Of a stretch of DNA of 64,000 nucleotides, positions 44,112-53,700 are shown in pieces (positions within the stretch are counted from its first letter, which is position 1; every line of letters starts with the position of its first letter). The translations under genes were made by a program, and so were the position numbers. The notes below the pieces were generated by a model. It made no database searches, had not been told where the DNA came from, and saw only the letters and a program-made list of their open reading frames with translations. Source of the stretch: Carboxylicivirga sediminis (lineage in GTDB: Bacteria; Bacteroidota; Bacteroidia; Bacteroidales; Marinilabiliaceae); contig NZ_JAGTAR010000018.1 in NCBI RefSeq assembly GCF_018156225.1, positions 56,909 to 120,908 on the forward strand. Direction: 5' to 3'.

Positions 44112-45563
44112 ATGAAACTAAGAACATTAATTGCAGGACTTTTAATAGGCGGACTGTTTTGTGCTTGTCAGAATTCACAACAAAAGCAGCCACCCAATAT
44201 CATTTTTTTTCTGGCCGATGATTTAGGCTGGGCCGATGTGGGCTATAATGGCTCACAGTTCTATGAAACACCTAATATCGATCAATTGGCCAAAGAAGGG
44301 ATGGTATTTACCAATGCGTATGCCACTCATCCGCGTTGCGTCCCGTCGCGATACTCCATCATCACTGGTAAGTATCCTGCCAGGGCGCAAATGCCTGGTC
44401 CCGGTGAAGGTAAACTGAATGTTCGTCCCGGTGATGAAGGCAAACTAAAGGCTAATGAGCAAACCATTGCATCGGCTTTAAAAGAGGCTGGTTACGCTAC
44501 GTTCTTTGCCGGTAAATGGCATCTAGCCACTTCTGGCACATTACCACAGGATGTTGGTTTTGACGTGAACATTGCAGGAGGGCATGCCGGCTCGCCAATA
44601 TCCTATTTCTATCCCTACAATGAAGGCCCTCAGAAAGGTAAAAAGGCACCTATTGAAGGTTTAGAGGATGGTGTAGAAGGGCAGTATCTAACGGATCATT
44701 TAACTGATAATACCATCGGATGGCTGAAGCAACAGCATGAAGAACAACCAGAGCAGCCTTTCTTTGCGTTTGTGTCGCACTATGCCGTGCACGAGCCGCT
44801 ACATGGAAAACCTGAGCATGTTGAGAAATTCAGAAATAAGTTGTTAACAATGAGCTACGAAGGTGAAGCCTTTATCGACGAAGGTACCGGCACCACAAAA
44901 ATGCATCAGGATGATCCGGAATACGCTGCCTTGATTTACAGCATGGATGAGAGCCTGGGGCGTATCCTTAAAACTGTTGAAGAAATGGGAGAGGCAGATA
45001 ACACGGTGCTCATCTTCTTTTCGGATAATGGTGGCTTATCAAACCGAGGCTTTAATCCACGACGAGTGGCCACCTCCAATCAACCGTTGCGGGCCGGCAA
45101 AGGACACCTGTATGAGGGTGGTATTCGTGAGCCAATGATAGTGAAATGGCCAGGGAAAATACTTGCAGGTTCACAGTCTGAGCATATTGTCATAGGAACC
45201 GATTTCTTTCCGACTATCCTGGATATTGCCGGTCGAGAGCTATTGCCGCAAGCCCATCTGGATGGCAAAAGTTTTAACGTAGAACTCCAGGGTAATAGTG
45301 AGCAAAATGCAGACAGACCAGTTTTCTGGCATTCACCTGTAAGCAGACCACATGCAACGGGTGATATCAACAGCTCAGCCATCAGACAAGGCAATTATAA
45401 GCTCATTGATTTTTATGACGAAAAGCGAGTAGAGTTATATGACTTATCAACGGATTTAGAGGAGAAAAATGATCTATCGGCAGAACTTCCGGGTGTTAAG
45501 CAAAAACTATACTTTAAGCTGAAGAACTGGCGTGACTCGACCGGTGCCTATATAGCAGAATGA
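44112..45563 (+). CDS. Sulfatase lipoprotein, S1_16-like
   Basis: A 483-residue sulfatase with a lipobox-like FCAC (Cys17 or Cys19). FLADDLGWADVGYNG gives Asp36-Asp37, HPRCVPSRYSIITGKYPAR the modifiable Cys76 in canonical CxPSR, and FFSDNGGLSNRG the second metal group. It is the locus B counterpart of the 15456 enzyme, sharing AGGxAGSP, HYxVHxP and an almost identical C-terminal third, except for Ser in place of Ala in the active-site motif. Terminators lie on both sides, so it is a separate or partly uncoupled unit. Confidence 0.94.
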   Translation: MKLRTLIAGLLIGGLFCACQNSQQKQPPNIIFFLADDLGWADVGYNGSQFYETPNIDQLAKEGMVFTNAYATHPRCVPSRYSIITGKYPARAQMPGPGEGKLNVRPGDEGKLKANEQTIASALKEAGYATFFAGKWHLATSGTLPQDVGFDVNIAGGHAGSPISYFYPYNEGPQKGKKAPIEGLEDGVEGQYLTDHLTDNTIGWLKQQHEEQPEQPFFAFVSHYAVHEPLHGKPEHVEKFRNKLLTMSYEGEAFIDEGTGTTKMHQDDPEYAALIYSMDESLGRILKTVEEMGEADNTVLIFFSDNGGLSNRGFNPRRVATSNQPLRAGKGHLYEGGIREPMIVKWPGKILAGSQSEHIVIGTDFFPTILDIAGRELLPQAHLDGKSFNVELQGNSEQNADRPVFWHSPVSRPHATGDINSSAIRQGNYKLIDFYDEKRVELYDLSTDLEEKNDLSAELPGVKQKLYFKLKNWRDSTGAYIAE

Positions 45564-45584
45564 TAATAACAATGCAGCACTAAT

Positions 45585-45620
45585 AAAAAAGAGGGAATGT
45601 ATCAGCAGTCCCTCTTTTTT
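45585..45620. terminator. Bidirectional terminator
   Basis: Perfect 12-bp arms AAAAAAGAGGGA/TCCCTCTTTTTT with a 12-nt loop, between the ends of the sulfatase and of the minus-strand TPR regulator. Confidence 0.92.
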
Positions 45621-45623
45621 GTT

Positions 45624-47261
45624 TTAAAATCCTTCCAGGTATGTTATCAGGTTGATATCGGTGCCTGTTAAGTCAAGGCGTTTGCGTAACCTGCCTCTGG
45701 CCACTTCAACACCTCGTAGTGTCTGATGCGTAATAGCTGCAATCTCCTTTGATGTCATATTCAGCCTGAGCAATGCGCATAAGCGTTCTTCTGAAGGGGT
45801 TATCTCAGGATGTTTAGCCCTGATTTGCTCATAAAAATCGTTATGAACCTGGTTGAAACGCAATTGGAACTCTTGCCACACTTCATTATCGGATTGAGAC
45901 TGTAAATTATAAATAATCTGCTGCAAAGGTTTTTTATTGGCGTCTTTAAGATTGTCCTTAAGGCTGATAAGCTTTTTGGCTACGTTGTTGAGTAACTCAT
46001 TTTTTTGCACCAGGTACATCACATTTGTGGTTAACTCTCTGTTTTTGGTTTCCACCTCCATTTCAAGCTTGGTATTTTCCAATTCTACCTTTCGCTTTTG
46101 CATTTTAAAAATGATCATCAGCAGTACGGCAATCAGCAGTATGGCAGATAAAATAGTTACCAGTAAGGTGTAGAATGACCTGATACGCGACTTCTCCAAC
46201 TTATTAGCCTCTTCTATTTTTTCTACTTCATAGGATATTTGTAGCTGGGAAAGCTGATTCACCTTTTGTTCATTAATCAGACTGTCACTAACCAGTTTAT
46301 ACCTTTTATGCTCTTCAAGGGCTTCTTTAAGCAGTCCTTTGCTTTCATATATTTCATACAAAAACATATGGGCCACTTTCTGTGGTTCGAGTATATTAAT
46401 TTCTTTGGCAATGTTTAAGGCTTTCCTGGCTGCCCATTCGGCACTATCCAGCTCATTAATGTTTGAATAGTAGTTGGACAGGAAATAATATGACTTGGCA
46501 AGACCTTCCAGTTCATTATCCTCCTGTCTGATTTTAATGGCCTTATTTAGGTAACGATAGGCAGTAGGATAATCTTGTTCTATTATCTCAATCTTACCCA
46601 GGTTATTATAGATGGAACTGATGATGTGTCTAAAACCTATTTCTTTGGCTACCTCAAGCGCTTTCTCGTAATATAATTTTGCTTCTTTTCTATTTCCCAG
46701 GCTTAGATTGGCACTGGCAATGTTGTTGTAAATCTGCGACTGATACCTTCTGTATTGCGCTTTATCTTTTTGGGTGCAAAGGTCAAAGTAATGCAGGGCC
46801 TGTCGATAATAATTTATTGATTTTGGATAGTTCTCAATCCGGTCATATATCATACCGGTATTGTTGTAGCTTCTAACCAATCCCACATTATTTTCTATTT
46901 CGGCATAGTTCTCAATGGCATTCAGGTAATTTTCAAGCGCTTCATCATAGTTGCCCAAAAAATAGTTGCTGGAACCGTTTTCAAGTTGGAACTCTGGCAG
47001 CCATTCCTCTTTTTCTTTGTTTATAGCCGTTTGTTCCCCTTGCGTTCCAAACAGCAATGACTTTTTTAGGTCGTATTTTCTGGTGAGTTTAACCAGTTCC
47101 AAAAGAATAGCTAACCTTTCATCAGCGTTTTGCGACTTCTCAAGCTTAAACGTAAGGCTGTCTTCCTTGACTATATCATTAGCTAATACATTATGCTGGC
47201 TAAGCACATAGATACACAGATACAGCCATACATTTATTGAATATGGTAATAGTTTCTTCAT
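45624..47261 (-). CDS. Membrane-bound TPR protein with C-terminal LuxR-type HTH
   Basis: A 545-residue regulator of a type common in Bacteroidota. Signal peptide (1-28); tetratricopeptide repeats (about 90-335, repeated NYDEALENYLNAIENY, YYRQALHYF, YYEKALEVAKEIG); transmembrane helix (363-388); coiled coil (390-450); HTH of LuxR/GerE type (about 488-535, LRLNMTSKEIAAITHQTLRGVEVARGRLRKRL in outline). It would sense a periplasmic partner through the TPR part and act on DNA from the membrane. GGGAGGG 6 bp before the ATG is an unusual Shine-Dalgarno-like leader. It is divergent from the subtilase and SusCD genes, a natural candidate for their regulator. Confidence 0.88.
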   Translation of the reverse strand: MKKLLPYSINVWLYLCIYVLSQHNVLANDIVKEDSLTFKLEKSQNADERLAILLELVKLTRKYDLKKSLLFGTQGEQTAINKEKEEWLPEFQLENGSSNYFLGNYDEALENYLNAIENYAEIENNVGLVRSYNNTGMIYDRIENYPKSINYYRQALHYFDLCTQKDKAQYRRYQSQIYNNIASANLSLGNRKEAKLYYEKALEVAKEIGFRHIISSIYNNLGKIEIIEQDYPTAYRYLNKAIKIRQEDNELEGLAKSYYFLSNYYSNINELDSAEWAARKALNIAKEINILEPQKVAHMFLYEIYESKGLLKEALEEHKRYKLVSDSLINEQKVNQLSQLQISYEVEKIEEANKLEKSRIRSFYTLLVTILSAILLIAVLLMIIFKMQKRKVELENTKLEMEVETKNRELTTNVMYLVQKNELLNNVAKKLISLKDNLKDANKKPLQQIIYNLQSQSDNEVWQEFQLRFNQVHNDFYEQIRAKHPEITPSEERLCALLRLNMTSKEIAAITHQTLRGVEVARGRLRKRLDLTGTDINLITYLEGF

Positions 47262-47533
47262 TCTTATCCCTCCCGATGGCGACTAAAGTACTTAATAATT
47301 CCTAAACAAATAGAATGCCGCAATAATGTGAAATATAGTCAAAAAATAGGCATGAGAGGTGTTAAAGTGCAATAAAACAAAGATATAAGATTATAAAAGA
47401 GAGGTAATTTTCTTTGATTAATACCGTTTTGCCACCCAATGCTGAGGTTTTGTGACGTAAATGAGAAGTTCTGAGAGGGAGCTTTTTTTGATGTCTTAAG
47501 GCTAAAACCCCTGTTTTGTATCGAAACCAAAAA
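47262..47533. promoter_or_regulatory. Divergent intergenic region between regulator and protease genes
   Basis: About 270 bp, AT-rich, with no convincing ORF. It should contain the promoters of the TPR-HTH regulator and of the 47534-55353 unit. No repeats of the locus A/B motif were seen, and promoter boxes are not clear. Confidence 0.4.
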
Positions 47534-47695
47534 ATGTCTAACAAATTATTAAAACCCGAGATGTGCCGAGAGATAACTGATAAAGAAATAAACCGACTAA
47601 TAAAGAAGCGCGAAGAAGAGAATAAAGTATTCAAGAAGCTGCTTAAACAACTGGAGTCGACTAATAAAAAAGCGAACAAGAAAAAACTTCGATAA
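47534..47695 (+). CDS. Putative 53-residue basic helical protein
   Basis: An ATG-to-TAA frame beginning MSNKLLKPEMCREITDKEIN and ending in a Lys/Asn-rich tail. Residues 15-42 would form one charged amphipathic helix (KKREEENKVFKKLLKQLE), and the end is strongly basic, so it could bind nucleic acid or a protein partner. It stops 23 bp before the subtilase start and may be its leader gene. Composition looks like protein rather than chance. No family recognised. Confidence 0.5.
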   Translation: MSNKLLKPEMCREITDKEINRLIKKREEENKVFKKLLKQLESTNKKANKKKLR

Positions 47696-47718
47696 TTAAA
47701 TCAACAAAAATCTATAAA

Positions 47719-50700
47719 ATGAATACATCTACTCATGTTAGAAAGTTCATGCTGTTGCTAATGAGTGTTTTTATATTCACAGTTGCGCACACACAGCATT
47801 TACAGACTTACAAAAACGGAAAGCTACAAGGCGCTTTTAAAATAAAGCTAAAGCCGAGTCTGGTGGTTGAGCCAAGCGGGCTTAAGTCCAAAACAGTTAG
47901 TGGCTATTCTGAAGTTGGCATTAAAGCTGTTGATCAGCTGAATATGCAGTATGAGGCCGTGAAAATAGAACGCCTCATACCTTATTCGTCTAAACACGAT
48001 ATAAAGCACCAAAAGCATGGCTTGCATTTATGGTATAAAGTAGAAATTGAAACCGAAGCACAGCTGGAAAGTGTTATTAAAGCCTATGGCATTTTAGCAG
48101 AGATTGAAAAAGCTGAACCATTTTACGAAAAAAGCCTGGTGCCACATAACCTGAGGATGGCACCTAAATCAATGCTTAACGCAGTGGCTACAGTCAGTGA
48201 GTCACCATTTGATGATCCGCAGTTTAATGAGCAGTGGCATTACCATAATACGACTGATAATCCTGGTACACCGGGTTCGGATATTAACCTGTTACGTGCT
48301 TGGAATCGCCAAACGGGAGATCCTGATATAGTTGTAGCAGTCATCGATCAAGGTGTGGATTATAAGCACGAAGACCTGGCTGCTAATATGTGGGTAAATG
48401 AAGCTGAGTTGAATGGCACGCCCGGCCAAGATAGTGATGGTAACGGTTATGTTGATGATATATATGGGTTCGATTTTGTGAATATGAATGGTGATGTGCA
48501 ACCATTACCTCATGGAACGCACGTGGCTGGTACTGTTGCTGCCGTTAATAACAATGGTATTGGAGTGGCTGGTGTAGCCGGAGGATCAGGTAACAATGAT
48601 GGTGTGCGCATCATGTCTTGTATGATTATGTCGGAGAACTCGGCAGGTAGTGCTGAAGCGGCCTTTGTATATGCAGCTGATAATGGTGCTGTAATAGCTC
48701 AGAATAGCTGGGGCTGGAATACTCCTGGCGTTGTTGAGCAATCTATATTGGACGCCATCGATTATTTTATTGAAGAAGCCGGACAATTTGAGAATAGTCC
48801 CATGAAAGGTGGTGTGGTCATTTTTGCAGCAGGTAATAATGGCGATGAAGGTGAATACTGGCCTGGTTGTTACGAAAAAGTAATTGCTGTAGCAGCAACC
48901 GGACCAAACAATAGGGTAACCAGCTATTCAAATTATGGTGACTGGTTAGATATCTCAGCCCCCGGAGGTGATGTGATGGATGGGCAGGATCATGGTGTAT
49001 TAAGTACTATGCCAGATAATAATTACGGTTTTTACGATGGTACATCCATGGCGTGTCCGCATGTGTCGGGTATTGCAGCTTTAATTGCCTCGGAATATAA
49101 AGGTCCTGAGTTTGATGCCAGTCAACTGACAACCAGGTTGCTTGGTGGTGTGAATGTGATAGACACCATGGAAGTAAACAAACCATGGGCTGGTAAGGTT
49201 GGGCTTGGTGCTGTTGATGCTTATCTGGCACTACTTGAAGATAATGGTTTAGCACCTGGTGCCATTACTGATTTGACACATGACGGTGTATCAGGTACAT
49301 TCACCTTACTGAAATGGACTGTACCTGCCGATGAAGACGATGATCAGCCTCGCTATTTCCATGTATATTATTCCGAAACACCTATTGTAAGTGATAACCT
49401 GCAAGATATAGAATATGTGCGCATTAATTCAGTTGCTGATGCTGGTGACGAGTTTGCCTATCAGTTAGAAAAGCTTAAAAAGCATACCACCTACTACCTT
49501 GGTGTTACTGGCGTCGACCGCTGGGGTAATGAAGCAGAGTTGTCAAATGTGATAACCATTACCACTAACAACGGGCCTGATATCACTTTGGATAAAAGCA
49601 ATATCAACTTCAGTATTGATGTTAAGGCAGATACATTGTCACATCAGCAGTTTACAATCACCAACACAGGCGAGGGTTTGCTTAACTGGAATATCAGACA
49701 AAACCATGTTGAAAACATTGACATATACAGTCAGACAAACGAGCGTATACCTTATAAGGTCAATTATACAGGAGGGACAACAGGTGTTGAAGCACACAAC
49801 TTGTCACAAACAGCTTCAATTGAGCCATATGCTCAAAAGCCCACCCTGGGATATATGTATTACTACGATCCTGATTATCTGCTTGAGACCCTTATAAAGT
49901 TTGGGGAATCTAACGATGAGTTAAGTAATTCGTCTGCCACCTACTTTAAAGTGACTAACCCTGATGGCTTTAACCTGACAAGTGTACAGGTTGGTTTAAA
50001 TTTTGAAAAACTGTCTGAAGAGCCCCTTTATCTTGAAGTATATAAGGGTGGTGATATTAATAGTGCAAAGCTGATTCACTCGCAGACATTTTATGTGGGA
50101 GAAGAAAATTATTACATCGATCACATCATCTTCAACAAACAAATGTTTTTTAACGAGGGTGACGAGTTTTATATTGTATTTCATATTCCGCCGGGACACC
50201 GCTTTCCATTTCTCGCTGCTCAGGCCTACAACATGGCTGTAACCGATTATTCATATTACAGCAATGATCAGGGAGTGACCTGGAACAAAATAAAGGATAT
50301 CTACTACGACTACACCAAGGTGTGGGTGGTTATTGCAGTTAATGAACTGGAGGCACTTGAACCCTATTTGGAGATTTCTGAAACAGCGGGTTACCTGAAC
50401 GCCAATGAATCAAAAACCATTGATTTAACTGTTAATGCAGCAAAATTGATCAATGGTAATTACGAAACCAACCTGCAGGTATTCGGACAAGGATATCCTG
50501 ATCTTTGGGAAGATCTAACCCTGAATTTTGAGGTGAATGGTCAGGATAGCCGCATGGAAAGTGATGATTTGGTTGATTTTGGCAATGTTTTTATTGGTAC
50601 CGGAAAAGAACAGAGTATTACTATTTATAATAAAGGATTGGGAGCGTTTGATAATGAATTCAACTCACTAAATGTGGAAATCAGTCATCCCGACTTTAAA

Positions 50701-53700
50701 TTGATTGGCAATGCGCCAAAGGTGATTCCGGCTGAACGTTCTGAAGAGTTGACTTTATATTTTACTCCAACAACCGAAGGTGCTATCAATGCAACGGTGA
50801 AGGTGAGTGATAAAACAGGAAAAGTACACACCTTTAGCTTATATGGTGCTGGTACCTGGCCCGCCAAAGCCGTCGTAAGTCCGCCTGTAAGTGAATTTAC
50901 GGGCATGGCACTGGGTGATGCGTTTGAAGGTAGCTTCCAATTACGTAATGAGGGTGACTTTCCATTACGTTACTATGTACCTAAGTTTGCTGATGGCTCC
51001 AATATGCCGGACTTTGATAAGAATTCAATCCACAATTTCGGTTATGTAGCTGGTGAGAACATACCAGCGCCGGGCGAAGAAGCCTTTGTATGGGACGATA
51101 TTCAGTTTACCGGTAAAGATATTACCGATCTCTTCCGTCTCGATGGCTCTGTTATGTTAACCGAGGCTGAGATGGGCTTCCGCTTTCCGTATTTTGGAGA
51201 AGAATACGACACCTGCTATATCTCCAATTGGGGGGCTGTATCTATGGCCAATAATGGTTGGTTCAATGCCAAACCGGCAGGATATAAAAATCCGGCTCAG
51301 CCTTCCAAGCTCATTTCTGCCTGGGGTATGCCTTTCAGTTTAGACAAGGGCGGAAAAATTTACTACCAGTCTCTGCCTGGTAAGTTCATTATTCAGTATC
51401 AAGGGGTAGTACACGAGAGTTATAATTACGATAGTAGTTCAAGTAATGGCATTGGCTGGTTAGAGGAGCCAATAACTTTTCAGATTGTACTGCATCAGAC
51501 AGGCGATATTGATTTTAACTATAAAGATCTGGGCGAAGTATTGGGGACAAGAGATTTAGGTTTTAACAGGGCTTCAACGCTGATTATGATTGAAGATCAG
51601 TCTCTGGATGACCGAATTGTGTTAAACGGTTATGGTACAAAGGCCTCTGATCCGTTTATTCTGAATACTTTCCCAACCACAGGTCATCAGATTTATTTTA
51701 AGAACCCCGGATTTGGGGTCGTTGATGAAATAACTAATGCCTATGGAACGGTTCCTGTAGGGTCATCAGTTGAGATTCGTTATAAAGGTTCAACAGAGAA
51801 ACTGTATCAGGCCGATTTTGATGAGCGTATTAATATTGTAAGTACGGATCCGGTTAATAACCCGGTCAACCATACTATCAAACTGAATATTACAAGTGGT
51901 GGCCAGGTAGACTTTGTCTTCGAACCTCAAATGCTGGATTTTGGGAATGTATTCCAGCGAGCCATAAAAGAAATTAACCTGCGCATAACCAATGAAGGGC
52001 GGGCTATTGGAACCATTACTGATGTAGCGCTCGAAAATGGATTGTTTACTGTAGATGGCTATTTGCCTGCCATGCTGCGACCTAATACGGTTTCTGATTA
52101 CACAGTTACGGTAAATGCTACTGAACTGGGTATTATTAACGATGTGTTGGTGGTAACAGATGATGAAGGTCAAACCTACCGCATACCGGTTACATGTAAT
52201 GTAGTGGATGCACCTGTTATTTCTTCTGGATTGAATGAAATAAATACATCGCTTAAGCATGGTGATTCAACGGTTGTGCGTCTTGATATTATTAATTCGG
52301 GCAACAACCCAATGCAAGTAACACCATCGGCTAACGAGTGGCTGTTTGCGTGGCCAGATGATGGTTCTGAAGTTAGCAGTAATTTCGACTACACCTATAC
52401 CATCGAACACAATACTGATTCGCGGTATCTAAATTGGAGCACTGCTATTAAAGATGGCACTAAGCTCGATGTGACTGATGAGATCTTCAATCCGGATAAA
52501 TTCTGGATGACTGTTCCATTGCCCTTTGAAATTGCTTATTACGGCGAGAAGTACGACACTATTTATATTGGACATACAGGTGTTATTACAGTTTTGCCTG
52601 ATCAACCATCAAGAGAATGGGGACCAGATCACTTTATTCCAAACGAGTCGCTTATTAATGGTTACCTGGCACCGTTATTCGGATTCAATGGAGTATCTAA
52701 TCCTGAATTTTATCCAGAGACTGGTATTTATACAAAAGAATACAACGATAAGTTTGTCATCCGTTTTCAGGATTTGGGTTCCAATGGAGGAGGCTCAGCC
52801 GTAACCGTGGAGGTATGGCTGTTTAAGAGCGGTATTATCAAATACATGTATGAGGTGAATGAGCCTGAAACAGCCAGAATTCTAGCTTCGTTAATCGGTA
52901 TTGAGAATCAGGATGGCACGAAAGGTATTCAGGTGTCGGCTCGTACAATGGGAATTATTAAGAACGGAACCGTAGTTACTTTCTTACCAACCAAATCATA
53001 TACAGTTCCTGCTAACAGCTCACAAGCTTTCAATGTACATCTGAATGCAAGGTCGCTGTATGATGGTACGTATACCGATAACCTCAGGTTTACGAACGAT
53101 ACGCCGGATAATCCTGAATTCAGCATCCCTGTTACCATGGAAGTAATTGGTGAGAATAATGTGCTGGTGGATGATACACTCGATATGGGTGAGCTGATGA
53201 TGATAGAGCACGATAATACTGATTATACCTCGCCATACAAGCGTTACGACTTTGATTTCACCGTAAAGAATGAGGGGACACGCGCGGTTCAGATACGTAA
53301 TGTGAAGTTGAAGAATGGTTTTAACTATGCCATAACCATGGGCGACGATGATAAATTTGGTACAGGTAGTGCTGCAGATGGATGGGTAGATATCTCTCGC
53401 AAGTTGATAAACTACAAGCTTAAACCGAATGAGGAAGAAACCTTCCGTTTAAGAGTGTATCCATTAGCTGAAGCCGAAGTGATCGATACAGTGATGGTGT
53501 ATTGCGATATTGAAGAGGAAGCCATAAAAGTACCGGTTTCAGGAGTGTTTACATTGCCTCCGGTGATTAATGTGCAGACCGAAAGTATCGAATTATATAC
53601 CGATACAATCAATTACATTGATAGTCGCAGTATTGTGTTTGATAATCTGGCTGGTTCAGCTAATCTGGAATATGAAGTGGGTATCGCATTTAAACGCGGA

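Noticed and set aside
8443..45563. Heparin or heparan sulfate as the substrate
   Set aside because: Three sulfatase types resemble heparan enzymes, but no heparinase (PL12, PL13, PL15), PL8 or GH88 is present, and GH9 and GH3 do not fit that pathway.
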